DNA from: Paratinospora sagittata | Taxonomy: Eukaryota; Streptophyta; Magnoliopsida; Ranunculales; Menispermaceae | Direction of reading: 5' to 3' | NCBI GenBank assembly: GCA_035771175.1 | Contig: CM069603.1 | Location: 26,574,286-26,638,285 of the forward strand | DNA: 64,000 nucleotides | In this document: positions 11,030 to 22,226 of the stretch, in pieces | How the letters are laid out: every line of letters begins with the position of its first letter | Position numbering within the stretch: the first letter of the stretch is position 1 | Program-made: the position numbers and the translations under genes | The notes under the pieces: model-generated | The model's database searches: none | Told to the model about the DNA's origin: nothing | What the model saw: the letters and a program-made list of their open reading frames with translations, nothing else

Positions 11030-12740
11030 ACGTAGATGGTTGGAATTCCTAATGGATTATGACTTCACACTGGAGTATCATCCCGGAAAAGCCAACTTAC
11101 TAGCTGATGCATTGAGCCGAAAATGGGTTGAGACCCATGTGATAGCTTTTCAAATGGCCCAGGAATGGCGACTTTTAGAGAGAGCGACCATGATGAGTGT
11201 CCTCTCTATGGCTCCACACGTTGATATTTGTGCTCAGATGCATATTCAGTTAGCAAATTATCATATTCAAAGGATTAAGGATATGTAGCAGCATGATCCT
11301 GATCTTGGTATGTATGATTCTTGGGTAGATAATGTAGACAAGGTAGATTGATAGAGAAGTCGATATGGCGTTTTGTGTGATCAGGGGAGATTATGGGTAC
11401 CTGCAGATAGAGAATTGAGGACAAAATTGTTACAGAAGGCACATAGATCTCAGTATACCATTCACCCAGGGTCTACTAAGATGTATCATGATATGAAAAG
11501 AATTATTTGGTGGCATGGGATAAAGAAGAGTATAGCAGAGTATGTGCAGAAATGCAGAGTGTGTCAACAAGTAAAAGCTGAGCACCAGAGGCCAGGAGGT
11601 CAGATGCAACCATTATCCATTCCAGAATCGAAATGGGAGCATATTGTTATGGACTTTATCATGGGGTTGCCCAGATCTCAGGGTAGATATGACACCATTT
11701 GGGTAATAGTTGACCGTTTGACTAAGTCTACGCATTTTCTTCTGATGAACACCAGAGGAGTTTGATTGATAGACTGAGCAAATTGTATGTTCAAGAGATT
11801 GTGAGATTACATGGGGTACCTATTTCTATTGTGTCGAATAGAGATCTGTGTTTTACGTTAAGGTTTTGGCAAGCCATGCAGACTCGATTTGGTACTCATC
11901 TCGGTCTTAGTACATAATTTCATCCTCAGGCTGATGGTCAGACTGAGAGGGTGATACAGATGCTGGAAGACGTGCTCAAATCATGTATCTTAGAGTTTGG
12001 TGGGACTTGGAGTGAAAGTTTTCCATTGTGTGAATTTGCTTATAACAACAGCTATCAGACCAGTATAGGTATGGCACCGTATGAGGCCTTGTATGGTAGG
12101 CTGTGTAGATCTCCAACTTGCTGGTATGAAGTTGGAGAATCACAATTATTGGGGCCGAAAGTTGTTGTTAATAACACAGAGCAAATTAAACAAATCAGAC
12201 AAAAATTGAAAGCTGCCCAAGATTGACAAAAGAGTTAGTTTGATAACCGACACAAACCTATACAGTTTGCAGTGGGTTACCTATTGCTCAAGGTCTCGCC
12301 ATAGAAAGGTCAAATGCAGCTTGGGGTGAAAGGGAAATTAGCTCCTCGCTTTATTGAAAGATTTAAGGTCTTGAAAAGGATTGGTTCGCTAGCGTACAAA
12401 CTTGTTCTACCTCCTCAGTTGGTCGGTGTTCATAATGTATTTCATGTCTTTATGCTGAGGAAATACCATAAAGACCCAACTAAGTATCTAGACCCGACAC
12501 GCATTTTAGATGTAACACAATTACAAGTTGGGGAGGATGCTACTTATGAAGAGAAGTCCATTTAGATTCTTTACAGAAAGATTCAGAAGTTGAGAAATAA
12601 AGAAATTCCTTTGGTCAGAGTCAAATGGCAATTTCATGACAATGAGGAGCAGACCTGAGAACGCAAGGACCAGATGAGAGAAACATTTTCTGACCTCTTT
12701 ACCACTTAAGGTATGATTCTCCTTATCTTTTAAATTTTGA
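11030..12740 (+). pseudogene. Tekay-like copy 2: RNase H end, integrase, chromodomain-like tail
   Basis: Resumes after the solo LTR with RRWLEFLMDYDFTLEYHPGK and NLLADALSRK (RNase H end). The integrase zinc domain is intact ([20 protein letters not shown] then KCRVCQQVK, 11440-11575). The core has the first Asp in VMDFIMGLP and the final Glu in GQTERVIQMLED. The second catalytic Asp is lost: VSDRD reads VSNRD (GAT to AAT, near 11835). Stops occur at 11286, 11762, about 11914, 12225 and after EEKSI. LVGVHNVFHVFMLRKYHKDP and a KLRNKEIPLVRVKWQFHDNE stretch give the chromodomain-like C-terminus. Confidence 0.88.
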
Positions 12741-12768
12741 GGATGGAATTCCTTAAGTTTGGGAGATT

Positions 12769-14212
12769 GTAACGCCCCGTATATTTAAGTCAAATAAAAT
12801 CGTTAACTTATACGTATTGTAAGTCATATTTATATGCGGATATGTATGAATTGGTCTTAGACTAGTATACTTGTGTGTATTGGACTTAAAATAACATAAT
12901 TGTGTGAATGATAAGTCAAGTGCGGAGAAGCGCACTTCTAGGTCAAGAAGCGCTCTCCTGTCAAGGGGGAAGGTTTGGGTGAAAATTTTGTTTTCTGGGC
13001 AAGGAAAAATGCTCTCCTTACCTTGAGAAGCGTGCTCCTCGCTGTCTGACAGAGTTTTTAAAAATGGACGGTGTGGCGGTGTGCATTTTTTTAAGTGGAA
13101 TTGCTTGAATTTTCTAGCACATTTGAGTTGGTGGAAGTAAGGAAGAGCAGGAGAACGAAAAAGAAGAGAAGAAAAAGGTTTTGGACGATCAAATCAAATG
13201 TAATTAGTTGATATTTTGAGCTCACTTCTGGGTCAAGAAGCGCTCTCCTGTCAAGGGGGAAGGTTTGGGTGAAAATTTTGTTTTCTGGGCAAGGAAAAAT
13301 GCGCTCCTTACCTTGAGAAGCGTGCTCCTCGCTGTCTGACAGAGTTTTTAAAAATGGACGGTGTGGCGGTGTGCATTTTTTTAAGTGGAATTGCTTGAAT
13401 TTTCTAGCACATTTGAGTTGGTGGAAGTAAGGAAGAGCAGGAGAACGAAAAAGAAGAGAAGAAAAAGGTTTTGGACGATCAAATCAAATGTAATCACTTG
13501 ATATTTTGAGCTAAATTTTCTAGTTTTGAATTCCCCTTGTTGAGTTGTTCAATATATCTGATTTTGGATGGATTTCTATGGTTAGAATTGGTGTTTGTGA
13601 AAGAGGGTTTGGTGCTGGAACATTGAGGAATTGATGAGTTATGGATTGGTAAGTGTCTCTATATCATTATGCAAATGATTTGATTCTTTAAATGTGTTTG
13701 GCTTGACCTTATCATCATGTTTATTAAATGCATATGAATGACATAGAATGAAAAATATTCACTCAGCTTGTTATAGCTCACCCAATTCCCTCCAATATTT
13801 CAGGTAACGATCACAAGGGCAAAGGAAAGGCAAGAGAAGAGTAGAAGCTTTTTGACCTCTTCTTTTTGTTATGTATATATGGAGAAAGGGATTGGAAATT
13901 GGTTTATTTTGTTATGTATAATTATCATTCTACGTAAATATTATGACATAGAACAATATAGTGAGGTTATGACTATGGCTTGTGGATAGATAATGGTTTG
14001 ATAATGAATACATGAATATAGATGGGTATGGATATGAATGAATATATGTGGTTTGAAATTTGTACTTTATCAGGAAATTGTGAGAAGTCCATTTTATGGG
14101 GACATGCTAACGAAATTTTTGAAAGTTGTGTACTTGCGATGAGGCTGACAGTGTCTTATACATTGTATACATGGTTTGTACAATGTCACCCAACATAAGG
14201 GGCGTCGTGACA
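12769..14212 (+). mobile_element. Tekay-like LTR shared by two internal regions
   Basis: Starts TGTAACGCCCCG after a polypurine tract and ends GGCGTCGTGACA. It is therefore the 3' LTR of the copy on its left. It is also followed within five bases by a primer-binding site and a gag start, so it is the 5' LTR of what lies on its right. Either unequal recombination made an LTR-internal-LTR-internal chain or a deletion joined two copies. It contains a 290-bp tandem duplication. The CTCACCC, TTCCCTCC, AATATTTCAGGTAA tract near 13779-13807 parallels the LTR at 6101. Confidence 0.82.
12933..13512. repeat. 290-bp tandem duplication inside LTR
   Basis: Two head-to-tail copies, 12933-13222 and 13223-13512, with only a handful of substitutions seen (for example CTAGGTC versus CTGGGTC and TGCTCTCC versus TGCGCTCC). 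Each unit holds a cluster of AAGCGCTCTCCT / AAGCGTGCTCCT boxes. The near-identity implies a duplication younger than the decay of the adjoining coding region. Confidence 0.92.
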
Positions 14213-14216
14213 ATAT

Positions 14217-14228
14217 TGGTATCAGAGA
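14217..14228 (+). other. Primer-binding site (initiator tRNA-Met type)
   Basis: TGGTATCAGAGA four bases after the LTR end matches the usual plant primer-binding site complementary to the 3' end of initiator tRNA-Met. It begins a second internal region. Confidence 0.85.
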
Positions 14229-14368
14229 GAGGTTAGGTTTAAAAGCATGAAACATTAAAAGTCTCATTATATTATGACTGTTTGTAATGGGTATATGTGT
14301 GGGTAGTTAGGCTACTTTATACATTAATGATTGGATTGTCTAACTGGTACTCTTATCTATCTCTGTGA

Positions 14369-14507
14369 ATGACAGATCAGAGCCCAATCATGGATCCTCA
14401 AGAAGAGAGAATTAAGAAGTTAGAAGAAATGGTTGTTGTTCAACAACAACAAAATGCTAAGTTATTAGAAGCAATGGCTAAGATGCAAGAAACCATGCAG
14501 ACGTCTA
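14369..14507 (+). pseudogene. Tekay-like gag N-terminal fragment
   Basis: ATG at 14369 opens a frame with MDPQEERIKKLEEMVVVQQQ and a Gln/Lys-rich coiled-coil-like start, placed as gag would be after the primer-binding site. It is cut at about 14507, where sequence of an Athila-like LTR begins. Only about 46 codons remain. Confidence 0.6.
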
Positions 14508-15382
14508 CAGCTTCATTTTGTAGCAACTTTTTTTGTAGTTGAGGGTAAAGAATAAGGAGGAGAGCAAGAGAAGAGGTTGAAGAAGAAGGAGAGTTGCAGA
14601 GAAATTCTTGAAGGAAAAGAGGGTTTTCTTACTTTTTCTCCATTTACAATTTATCTTAATAATTTCTTCTTTCAATCTCTCTCTTGTAATCATGTCCATG
14701 AACTAATTCTATTCTCTAGAGATTAGATGGATCTTAGTTTGATTTTGATGGATTGATTGTGGATATTATTCATTATTAATGCAATTTCTCAAGTTTATTC
14801 ATGATTCTCTATGTTTCATTCTTTTGATTTACTGGTCATAAATTGATTGAACCAAGATCTAAGGGGCGGACTCGAGAGAGAGTTCTTTAGGTTGGAAAAT
14901 GAGAATTATGACATGAGATTGCTATAAAATCGAGTGGTTTATAGGATCTTGTGAGATCATTGAGAAATCCCTAAAACTTAATGCATAATTGGGAATTGGG
15001 TCTTTATCGAGAGGTCGAGATTCAACCTCACTTATAAGTTTTGATCCGGCACTCGAGAGAGGGGATTGATAAACATTGGGTTTGATTTAAAAACTTGGAA
15101 TTAATGATGAATTACCCCAATTAATCTTGATTTGCAAACTAAGTGAAATCAAATCTCTAGATCTATCCCATTATTGAATTTTGTTTACTTTCAATTGCTT
15201 TAACTCCATTTAATTTCCAGCATTTTAATCCGTTTAATATCTCTATTTGACTGTCTAAATAAAGTTTGAAATCTGTGAAACGGTAATTGATAGAGTAGCA
15301 ATTCCCTGTGGATATGATAAGCCGACTCACTATCGGTAGATTATAACTTGACTGTCGTGCGCTTGTGATAAATTCACGATGA
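14508..15382 (+). mobile_element. 5' LTR remnant of non-autonomous Athila-like element
   Basis: Matches 18714-19540 closely, including the start GCTTCATTTTGTAGCAAC and the end GCTTGTGATAAATTCACGAT. Only the 3' third of the LTR is present; its first roughly 1.65 kb is missing at the junction with the Tekay gag. Sequence after 15382 (AGTTTTCGGTTTGTTGCAGG) sits where Athila/Tat elements carry a primer-binding site, but it is degenerate. Confidence 0.8.
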
Positions 15383-15512
15383 AGTTTTCGGTTTGTTGCA
15401 GGGGAATTTGTTTACTTTCTATCAATATCGGTAGTAATGGTTTGAATTTTAATTTAGATTTATTGTTCTGAATTTTTTCTAATTTTCTCTTTGTTATTTC
15501 TTTTGTAGAGCA

Positions 15513-16133
15513 ATGGTGTACAATTTCAATCACTCAACTTTTCAATATCGTTTCGGGCTAGTTGATCCTATTCAAGAGTTGTTGGCATCAATATCTAACC
15601 TCCAACAACAAGTTTTTGAGCTTATTGAGGCAAAATCTCAATTTACTGTAGAGAAAATGGGAATTGCAAGCATGGAATATTCTGGAATGAGTTCATGTAT
15701 GGAGCAGGTTCATTATGGTAACAATTGGGCATATAATTGGATGGGTGATCCTTTACCCTATCAATACCATTCGCATATTTCTAACCATGAGAACTACTCC
15801 TATGACAATGAATGGAATATCTTGCAACCTCTACTAGGCATCCATAATCAAGTGGAAAAGAAGCCATCCTTAGAAGATATACTTACTAATTATCTATCGG
15901 AAACGAGGTCGGATAAGAGTGAGCCTAGGTTAAACAATAAATGGAATGAGTTGCAACCTCAAGCAGATGTCTACAATCAAGTGCAGAAGAAGCTGTCCTT
16001 AGAAGATCTAATTAATGATTTTGTGGAAAAAATGGATGAAAGCATTAAGAGGGATAAGTGTCACATGGACATAATGGAAGCTTCAATAAAAAAATATAAA
16101 GGGTTATATGGGGAAAATCATTTCATCTCTTAA
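15513..16133 (+). CDS. Gag-like ORF of non-autonomous Athila-like element
   Basis: 206 codons from ATG at 15513, uninterrupted in a region where most frames are broken. It contains a duplicated module: a WN-LQP phrase followed by NQV-KK and SLED, at about residues 105-127 and 144-171. The SLED segments followed by acidic, coiled-coil-like sequence resemble the C-terminal part of Athila Gag. No zinc knuckle, protease or polymerase motif is present. It lies between an LTR remnant and a second ORF at 16207. I infer a reduced gag-like protein or gag relic; function is not shown. Confidence 0.5.
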   Translation: MVYNFNHSTFQYRFGLVDPIQELLASISNLQQQVFELIEAKSQFTVEKMGIASMEYSGMSSCMEQVHYGNNWAYNWMGDPLPYQYHSHISNHENYSYDNEWNILQPLLGIHNQVEKKPSLEDILTNYLSETRSDKSEPRLNNKWNELQPQADVYNQVQKKLSLEDLINDFVEKMDESIKRDKCHMDIMEASIKKYKGLYGENHFIS

Positions 16134-16206
16134 TGCTCAACATCAAAGAAATTCCTTCTTGAGTGATGAAGAAGATGTTAAGAGGGTTGATTCAGTATAT
16201 TAAGAC

Positions 16207-16749
16207 ATGACACCACCACCACCACCAAGACAGTTGACTATTCTTGAAGAGATACAACGCTATGAAGCCTTGAAGAAAGAAGAAATGAATATTCAACAAG
16301 ATGTGCTTGAGTGTGATGATCAAGAGGTGCCCATGGATGCGCAATCAAGTGAGCTTATGATGCCATATCATGAATTGGCGCCTACTTGTGTGGAGGAGTG
16401 TTTGGATGTCAAGGAATATGCATTCACTTTTGAGGATCCATTTGCCCATGTACTTCAAGAGAAAGTTGAGGGGGTAGATAACAATATTCAAAGCCATTTC
16501 GAGGTGCTTGGTTATCAATGCCAAAATGTGTGGAAAGCACCAATGGAGTACATCGATGACATTCCTCCGTTACAAGGGAGTGTTGCTGCCTCAAATTTTG
16601 TGTTTCTACTTGAGGAGCATTCTTCAACATTTTTATGGGAGAAGTGCACAAGTCTTATGATGCGATCAATGCTGAATAACGAGGGTGACGAGAGGATGTC
16701 AGAAATAATAAGGAAGCATACTCGATTTAAGCAAGAAGAGAATGTCTAG
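16207..16749 (+). CDS. Unrecognised 180-aa ORF of non-autonomous element
   Basis: ATG at 16207 follows a stop by a few bases and opens with a proline run, MTPPPPPRQLTILEEIQRYE, then a strongly acidic sequence. I recognise no domain. The protein has no zinc finger, catalytic motif, signal peptide or membrane segment. The ORF ends at the conserved GTCTAGCTAATGACTATAAA tract that, in the Athila copy further right, follows the integrase stop. So it occupies the place of the 3' end of pol. It could be a fused, rearranged piece of an Athila reading frame or a captured sequence. Confidence 0.5.
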   Translation: MTPPPPPRQLTILEEIQRYEALKKEEMNIQQDVLECDDQEVPMDAQSSELMMPYHELAPTCVEECLDVKEYAFTFEDPFAHVLQEKVEGVDNNIQSHFEVLGYQCQNVWKAPMEYIDDIPPLQGSVAASNFVFLLEEHSSTFLWEKCTSLMMRSMLNNEGDERMSEIIRKHTRFKQEENV

Positions 16750-16772
16750 CTAATGACTATAAAGAAAAGCTT

Positions 16773-16790
16773 GTTGGGAGGCAACCCAAC
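16773..16790 (+). other. Conserved 3'-UTR hairpin
   Basis: GTTGGGAGGCAACCCAAC forms a six-pair stem with an AGGCAA loop. The identical hairpin, with the same preceding tract, occurs at 23222-23239 after an Athila integrase. Conservation across a coding and a non-coding relative suggests an RNA-level role (packaging, dimerisation or 3' processing); that is inference. Confidence 0.75.
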
Positions 16791-17038
16791 CGGTTTTGTT
16801 TTTATGTTTTGTTTCTTTTTAATAATAGTTAGATGTTTAGTTTTTGTTTTTCACTAATGATATTCATTTTTGTACTTCCTCAGGTTTTTATTCAAGTTTG
16901 GGGGTCCTCATAGATGCCAAAAGCAAGAGCCATTGTGGAGCCTTCTACCCATATGGGCTAGGGGAGTTTCATTACTTTTCTCTTTTTATCTTGCTTTCTA
17001 TATGTGGATGTTTTTGCATTGAGGACAATGCCTATTTT

Positions 17039-17055
17039 AAGTTTGGGGGGGAGTT
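17039..17055 (+). other. Polypurine tract, Athila type
   Basis: A GAGGACAATGCC phrase and then TTTAAGTTTGGGGGGGAG form the characteristic Athila/Tat end of the internal region, directly upstream of the 3' LTR. Confidence 0.8.
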
Positions 17056-19540
17056 TGAGCTTCTTGGTGTCTTAAGTGAAACTTTTTCAACAAAATATAT
17101 ATATATATATATATATAGTTTAATTAATGAATAATTCCATATTCTTCCATGAACTTTGATTTAATTCAACTTAGAATGGATGATTTAGGATAGGATTAGT
17201 ACTTATTTCTAAGCATAAACCTTGGAAAACTAGAGAGTACTATTAAGTCTGTGTGCTTGACTTGCATGCCATGTTTATTTGAAATCTCGTTGGCTTTTGA
17301 GTACACAATCATGATCATGAATTCCACTTACATGTTAAATCGAGAATTTGCAAGTTAAGCACTCTTTTGATATCAATTTTTTTCAAAACTTGGCTCTAGA
17401 ACTTGTTTGATTTCTTCTTGAGGTGAAATCTTAAGAATCACACCAAGAAAGTCATGATTTAGGCCATTTTTGGAATAGTTTGAGCCATAAAGCCTACCTA
17501 TTTATATATTGTCCCTAGTCACCCAGTTTTGAGCCTTTTATCTTGTTTCTTGTCACCAAACATTAGAAGCCCAGGCCTTTATTTGTTCTCTCTTGTTTTC
17601 ACCCTTGCACCCTTAACAGTTTGAGAAATGCATTGTAATGGGGTTTGGGTTATTTTCAAGGGAAAGTATATGAAAAGTGGACTATGGAGGTGAATGCCAT
17701 GTGAAGGTGATAAAAGGGGTTCAAAATGAGTTGTTCAAGTGGAAAGAGAAAAAAAAAAGAAAAAAGAAAAGAAAAGAGAAAACAAGTTTTCTTCATTAAC
17801 GTGGTAAATGAACAAGTTTGGGGGTATATTTTGGGGTAATGAACATGAAAAATATGTGAAAAGTCTTGCTTGGGTATTGTTGGTTTTTGGGTTCATGTTG
17901 TGAGGTATGGGTTTTGTGCAAAAATTGGTTTATTCAACAAAGTTGTTTTGGGTGTATTAAGCTTCACTTTTTTCCACTTTGGCATACCCTTAGCCGTAGC
18001 CTTACATTACAGGCTTTATGAAGACCTATTGATCTTGAGTAGTGTAAAACTTACATTAGTGGAGAGAAGAGTGAAAAACAAACATACGAAGCCTTGTTTT
18101 GTTTCATTGAGATCATTTTCCCAATTTCTAGGTGTTTTTGACATATTTTGCATATTTTGTGTCTTAGGTTCATTTTAGTGTTTTTATGAGTTTTATAGGT
18201 GAGTTGTAGTTGTTTTCATGAATAAAATGCATTAGGTTAGTTTAGGAAAATAAATATGATTTTTAGAAAGTTTTTCAAAAATTATTAGTGTTATTTTCAT
18301 GTTATCATGTTTCATGTTGCATTTTTAGGACATAGTTGCATTTTGAGTTTTAGCATTTGATTAGTATGATGGATTTACTTGTTTTTGTGTGTTGCTTTGT
18401 AGGTAAATAAGGAGCTTTAGGTGGTTGAAATGAGGCTCAAATGATGATCAAACAAGGCCGAAAACAAGTCAAGATCATGTGCAAGAATAGTGCAAAGAAG
18501 TGGAGAAAAAACAAGAAAATGCATTAAAATGTGCAAGTGCCTAACCTTGGGCCCAGAACTTAAAAAATTGCAGGTGTAGCGCTGCACCGCTACGGCGAAC
18601 CCAGATTTGGGTTTTTGCATTCTTTGGCAATTTTTGAGGGTTTTTCTTGGGGCTTTTTGGTATTTTTGCACACTTATGTATATAAGCTCACTTAGGGTTA
18701 GATTGGAAGAGAGAGGCTTCATTTTGTAGCAACTTTTCTTGTAGTTGAGGGTAGAGAATAAGGAGGAGAGCAAGAGAAGAGGTTGAAGAAGAAGGAGAGT
18801 TGCAGAAAAATTCTTGAGGAAAAAAAGGGTTTTCTTACTTTTCTTCTATTTACAATTTATTTTGATGATTTCTTCTTTCAATTTCTCTCTTGTAATCATG
18901 TCCATGAACTAATTCTATTCTCTAGAGATTAGATGGATCTTAGTTTGATTTTGTTGGATTGATTGTGGATTTTATTCATTATTAATGCAATTTCTCAAGT
19001 TTATTCATGATTCTCTATGTTTAATGTTTTTGATTTACTAGTCATAAATTGATTGAACCAAGATCTAACGGGCAGCACTCGAGAGACGGTTCTTTAGGTT
19101 GGCAAATGAGAATTATGACTTGAGATTGCTATAGAATCAAGTGGTTTATAGGATCTTGTGAGATCATTGAGAAATCCCTAAAACTTAATGCATAATTGAG
19201 AATTGGGTCTTTGTCGAGAGGTCGAGATTCAACCCCACTTATAAGTTTTGATCCGGCACAAGAGAGAGGGGATTGATAAACATTGGGTTTGATTTATAAA
19301 CTTGGAAATGAATTTAATAACGAATAACTGCAATTAATCCGTTTACTTTCAATTGCTTTAATTCCATTTAATTTCTAGCATTATAATCCGTTTAATATCT
19401 CCATTTGATTGTCTAAATAAAGTTTGAAATCTGTGAAACAGTAATTGATAGAGTAACAATTCCCTGTTGATACGATAACCCGACTCACTATCGGTATATT
19501 ATAACCTGACTGTCGTGCGCTTGCGATAAATTCACGATCA
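17056..19540 (+). mobile_element. 3' LTR of non-autonomous Athila-like element
   Basis: About 2.5 kb from the TG after the polypurine tract to TTCACGATCA at 19540. Its last 826 bp pair with the 5' remnant at 14508-15382; it lacks about 50 bp present there near 15120-15180. It holds an (AT)n run at 17095-17117, a purine-rich tract near 17745-17785, a GTGTAGCGCTGCAC inverted-repeat box at 18574-18587 and a TATA-like TATATAAG at 18679-18686. Frames such as 17870-18178 lie within the LTR and are not credible genes. The right edge abuts copia coding with no clear target duplication. Confidence 0.75.
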
Positions 19541-20635
19541 ATAGACTTAGAAAAGATTTATATGGTTTGAAGCCGGCTCCTAGATTGTGGTATGATAGGC
19601 TTAGCACATTCCTCTTGGATCATAACTTCAAGAAATGGACCCTAGATCCAACCTTATTCATCAAATGCAAAAATAATGATATGCTTCTAGTACAAATCTA
19701 TGTAGACAACATTATCTTTGGTGCATTAAACAAAATCTTGTGTGATGAGTTTTCCTCTATCATGACAAGTGAGTTTGAAATGAGCATGATGGGAGAATTA
19801 ACCTACTTTCTTGGTTTGCAAATTAAGCAGATGAAAAATGGAACATTTTTAAACCAATCGAAGTATGCAAGGGACATGATTAAAAAGTTCAAATTCAAGA
19901 ATTTGAAATGTATTGATATTCCTTGCAGTTCATCCATCAAAATGGATAAGGATGAAAAAGGCAAACCAGTCGACCCCAAGCTATAGCGAGGAATGATAGG
20001 GAGTTTGTTGTATATAACGTCAAGCAGACTTGATATTATGTTTGGTGTTTGTCTTTGTGCTAGATTCCAATATGATCCTAAAGTGTCTCATCTTAAGTGT
20101 GTTAAATGAATATTTAGATACATAAGTGGCACACTTAAAATAGGTATCTGGTACGCTAAATGAACTTCTTTCGATCTCAAGAGCTTTGTTGATTCCGACT
20201 ATGCCGGAAGTTTAACAGATTGAAAAGTACCTCAAGATTTTGTCATTTCTTGGTTTAGTAAGAAACAAAACTTAGTGGCATTATCTACAACAGAGGTTGA
20301 ATACGTTGCAACCGGAAGTTGTTGTGCTCATGTGATATATCTAAAACAACTTTCAGATTATCAAATCAATATCCAATATGCAAAAATTTATTGTGATAAT
20401 ACAAGCACTATAAACATTTCCAAAAATCCTGTAATGCACTCTCAAACGAAACACATTGAAATTAGACATCATTTTCTTCAAGATCATGTGCAATGTGGAG
20501 ATGTGAAATTGATTCATATTTGAACGAAAAATCAGTTAGCTGATACCTTCACTAAGCCTTTGGCTAAAGATCAATTTTCACATATAAGGCTAGAATTGGG
20601 TATGTTTGACTTTTCAAACTTGCCAAATGCTTAAT
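19541..20635 (+). pseudogene. SIRE-like copia pol fragment: RT C-part and RNase H
   Basis: Ty1/copia RT begins mid-domain at the LYGLKPAPRLWYDRLSTFLL motif. YVDN replaces the catalytic YVDD (final Asp changed to Asn). Then SKYARDMIKKFKFKNLK, MIGSLLYITSSRLDIMFGVC and the RNase H end with STTEVEYVATGSCCA, KIYCDNTS, HSQTKHIEIRHHFLQDHV and QLADTFTKPLAKDQF. It is broken by stops after VDPKL, KCVK, WYAK, SLTD and LIHI. It is very close to the SIRE-A copy at 35190-36300, hence the same family. The 5' two thirds of the element is missing. Confidence 0.88.
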
Positions 20636-21048
20636 TGATTATCTATCACTCCACCGCTCCTACCTCATTTGGCGCTACCACTATCACCTCTGTCTTAGGC
20701 ACACCTTCTTTTTGATGTTTCAAAAGGGGGAGAAAGATTAGTATATGATTGGTCAGATTGACTAGATCATTTATGTGCACATACTTAGGGAGAGTTTTCA
20801 AATGTTGGATATATATTTAAAATTGTCTATGTATTCTCGCAGTTACTTTTATTGGACTACATGTATATGTTTGCATCTGATATATTGTTATACATGTACA
20901 TTTTGATATTGTTGTTCACATGTGCTTGAGTATATTCAGTCATCTATGCTTACATGATCATATTTCTGAGTATGTTTTTATTGGTATCTGATTGTCTATT
21001 GTCCACATGTTATTGAACGTTAAATCTTTTATTAAGTGGTATATTTGA
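20636..21048 (+). mobile_element. SIRE-A 3' untranslated region fragment
   Basis: Noncoding and collinear with 36320-36730 after the other SIRE-A copy, including the TTTCAAAAGGGGGAGAAAGA tract at about 20716-20740. It ends where TGATAAGTTGTT starts an Athila LTR at 21049, so the Athila element inserted here. Confidence 0.75.
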
Positions 21049-21419
21049 TAAGTTGTTATTTAGACATGTTTTTGGAGTGTTTAGAGGTGTTTTAGGGTGA
21101 TTTGTGCATCAATTTAGTGTGTTTATGTTAGTTTTGATGCATTTGTTAGTTTAGGTGAAAGTTGGTTTTTATGCAGTTTTTTGGTTTGTTAGTTTATAAG
21201 TTGGATCAATTTATGTTTCAAGTGTATTAATTACTTGTTTTGCATTGTTTTGTAGGTATTTAGATGTGTGGAAGTGAGCACGAATGATGGACATAACATA
21301 TGAGAAGCCTAGATGATGATTCATGAAGAAAACAAGTCAAAATGTGGTTTAAGTCCACAAGAAATACTACCATTCTAGAGGGTTTTTTTTTCTTTCACTT
21401 CTTCCTTACTTCTTATTTT
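21049..21419 (+). mobile_element. Athila 5' LTR remnant
   Basis: Starts TGATAAGTTG; the same TGATAAGTT start opens the solo LTR at 40449. About 370 bp of LTR-like sequence follows. The RNase H coding then begins abruptly, so most of the LTR plus gag, protease and RT are deleted. Confidence 0.6.
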
Positions 21420-22226
21420 TGCTCATATTATGGTGGTACCAAATTGGGAAGAGCCTTTTGAGATCATGTGTGATGCGAGCGACTATGCTATTGGCATGGT
21501 TCTTGGCCAAAGAAGGGAGAAGTTGTTATGGGAAATTTACTATGCAAGTCGTACTCTTGATGATGTCCAAGAAAATTACACAACAACAGAGAAGGAATCG
21601 CTTGCGGTGGTGTTTGCTTTTGACAAATTCCGATCTTACATCATTGGGTCGAAGGTGATTGTCTACACCGATCATGCGGCGATCCAGTACTTCTTTGCCA
21701 AGAAAGATGCCAAGCTTCCATTGATTAGATGGATCTTCTTACTCCAAGAATTTGACCTTGAAATCAAGGACAAGAACGGGAGTGAAAATGTTGTGGCGAA
21801 TCACTTATCGAGATTGCAACATGAAAAAAAAGGAGATGATTGCCTAATTCAAGAACTCTTTCCGAATGAACAACTCTATGAGGTGAAAATCAAGCTTTCA
21901 TGGTTTGCGGACTATGTCAACTACAAGGCTAGTGGAGTGTTGCCTCTGGATTTGTCTCATGCCAAGAAGAAGAAATTTCTACATGATGTGAGATTTTATA
22001 TGTGGGATGATCCCTTGTTGTTCAAGCGGTCCAATGACCACGTCATCAGAAGATGCATTCCGGAAGAAGAGATTCAAGCCATACTTCATGATTGCCATTC
22101 ATCTTTATATGGTAGTCATTTCGGTGCTACAACAACAACATTCAAAGTGCTACAAAATGGTTTCTACTGGCCTACTCTCTTTCGTGATTGCTACACATAT
22201 GTGAAGACTTGTGATAGGTGTTAAAG
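21420..22226 (+). pseudogene. Athila RNase H and integrase zinc domain
   Basis: A 264-codon open stretch. RNase H begins [20 protein letters not shown] with its catalytic Asp, then [20 protein letters not shown] and [17 protein letters not shown], the usual Athila order. The integrase zinc domain shows the paired His ([15 protein letters not shown]) and paired Cys (VKTCDRC). A stop at 22222 truncates it. RT is missing upstream by deletion. Among the pol fragments here this is one of the least decayed. Confidence 0.9.

Noticed and set aside
17870..18178. 102-codon ORF
   Set aside because: Falls wholly inside the 3' LTR of the non-autonomous Athila-like element; Phe/Leu-rich frame from T-rich DNA.
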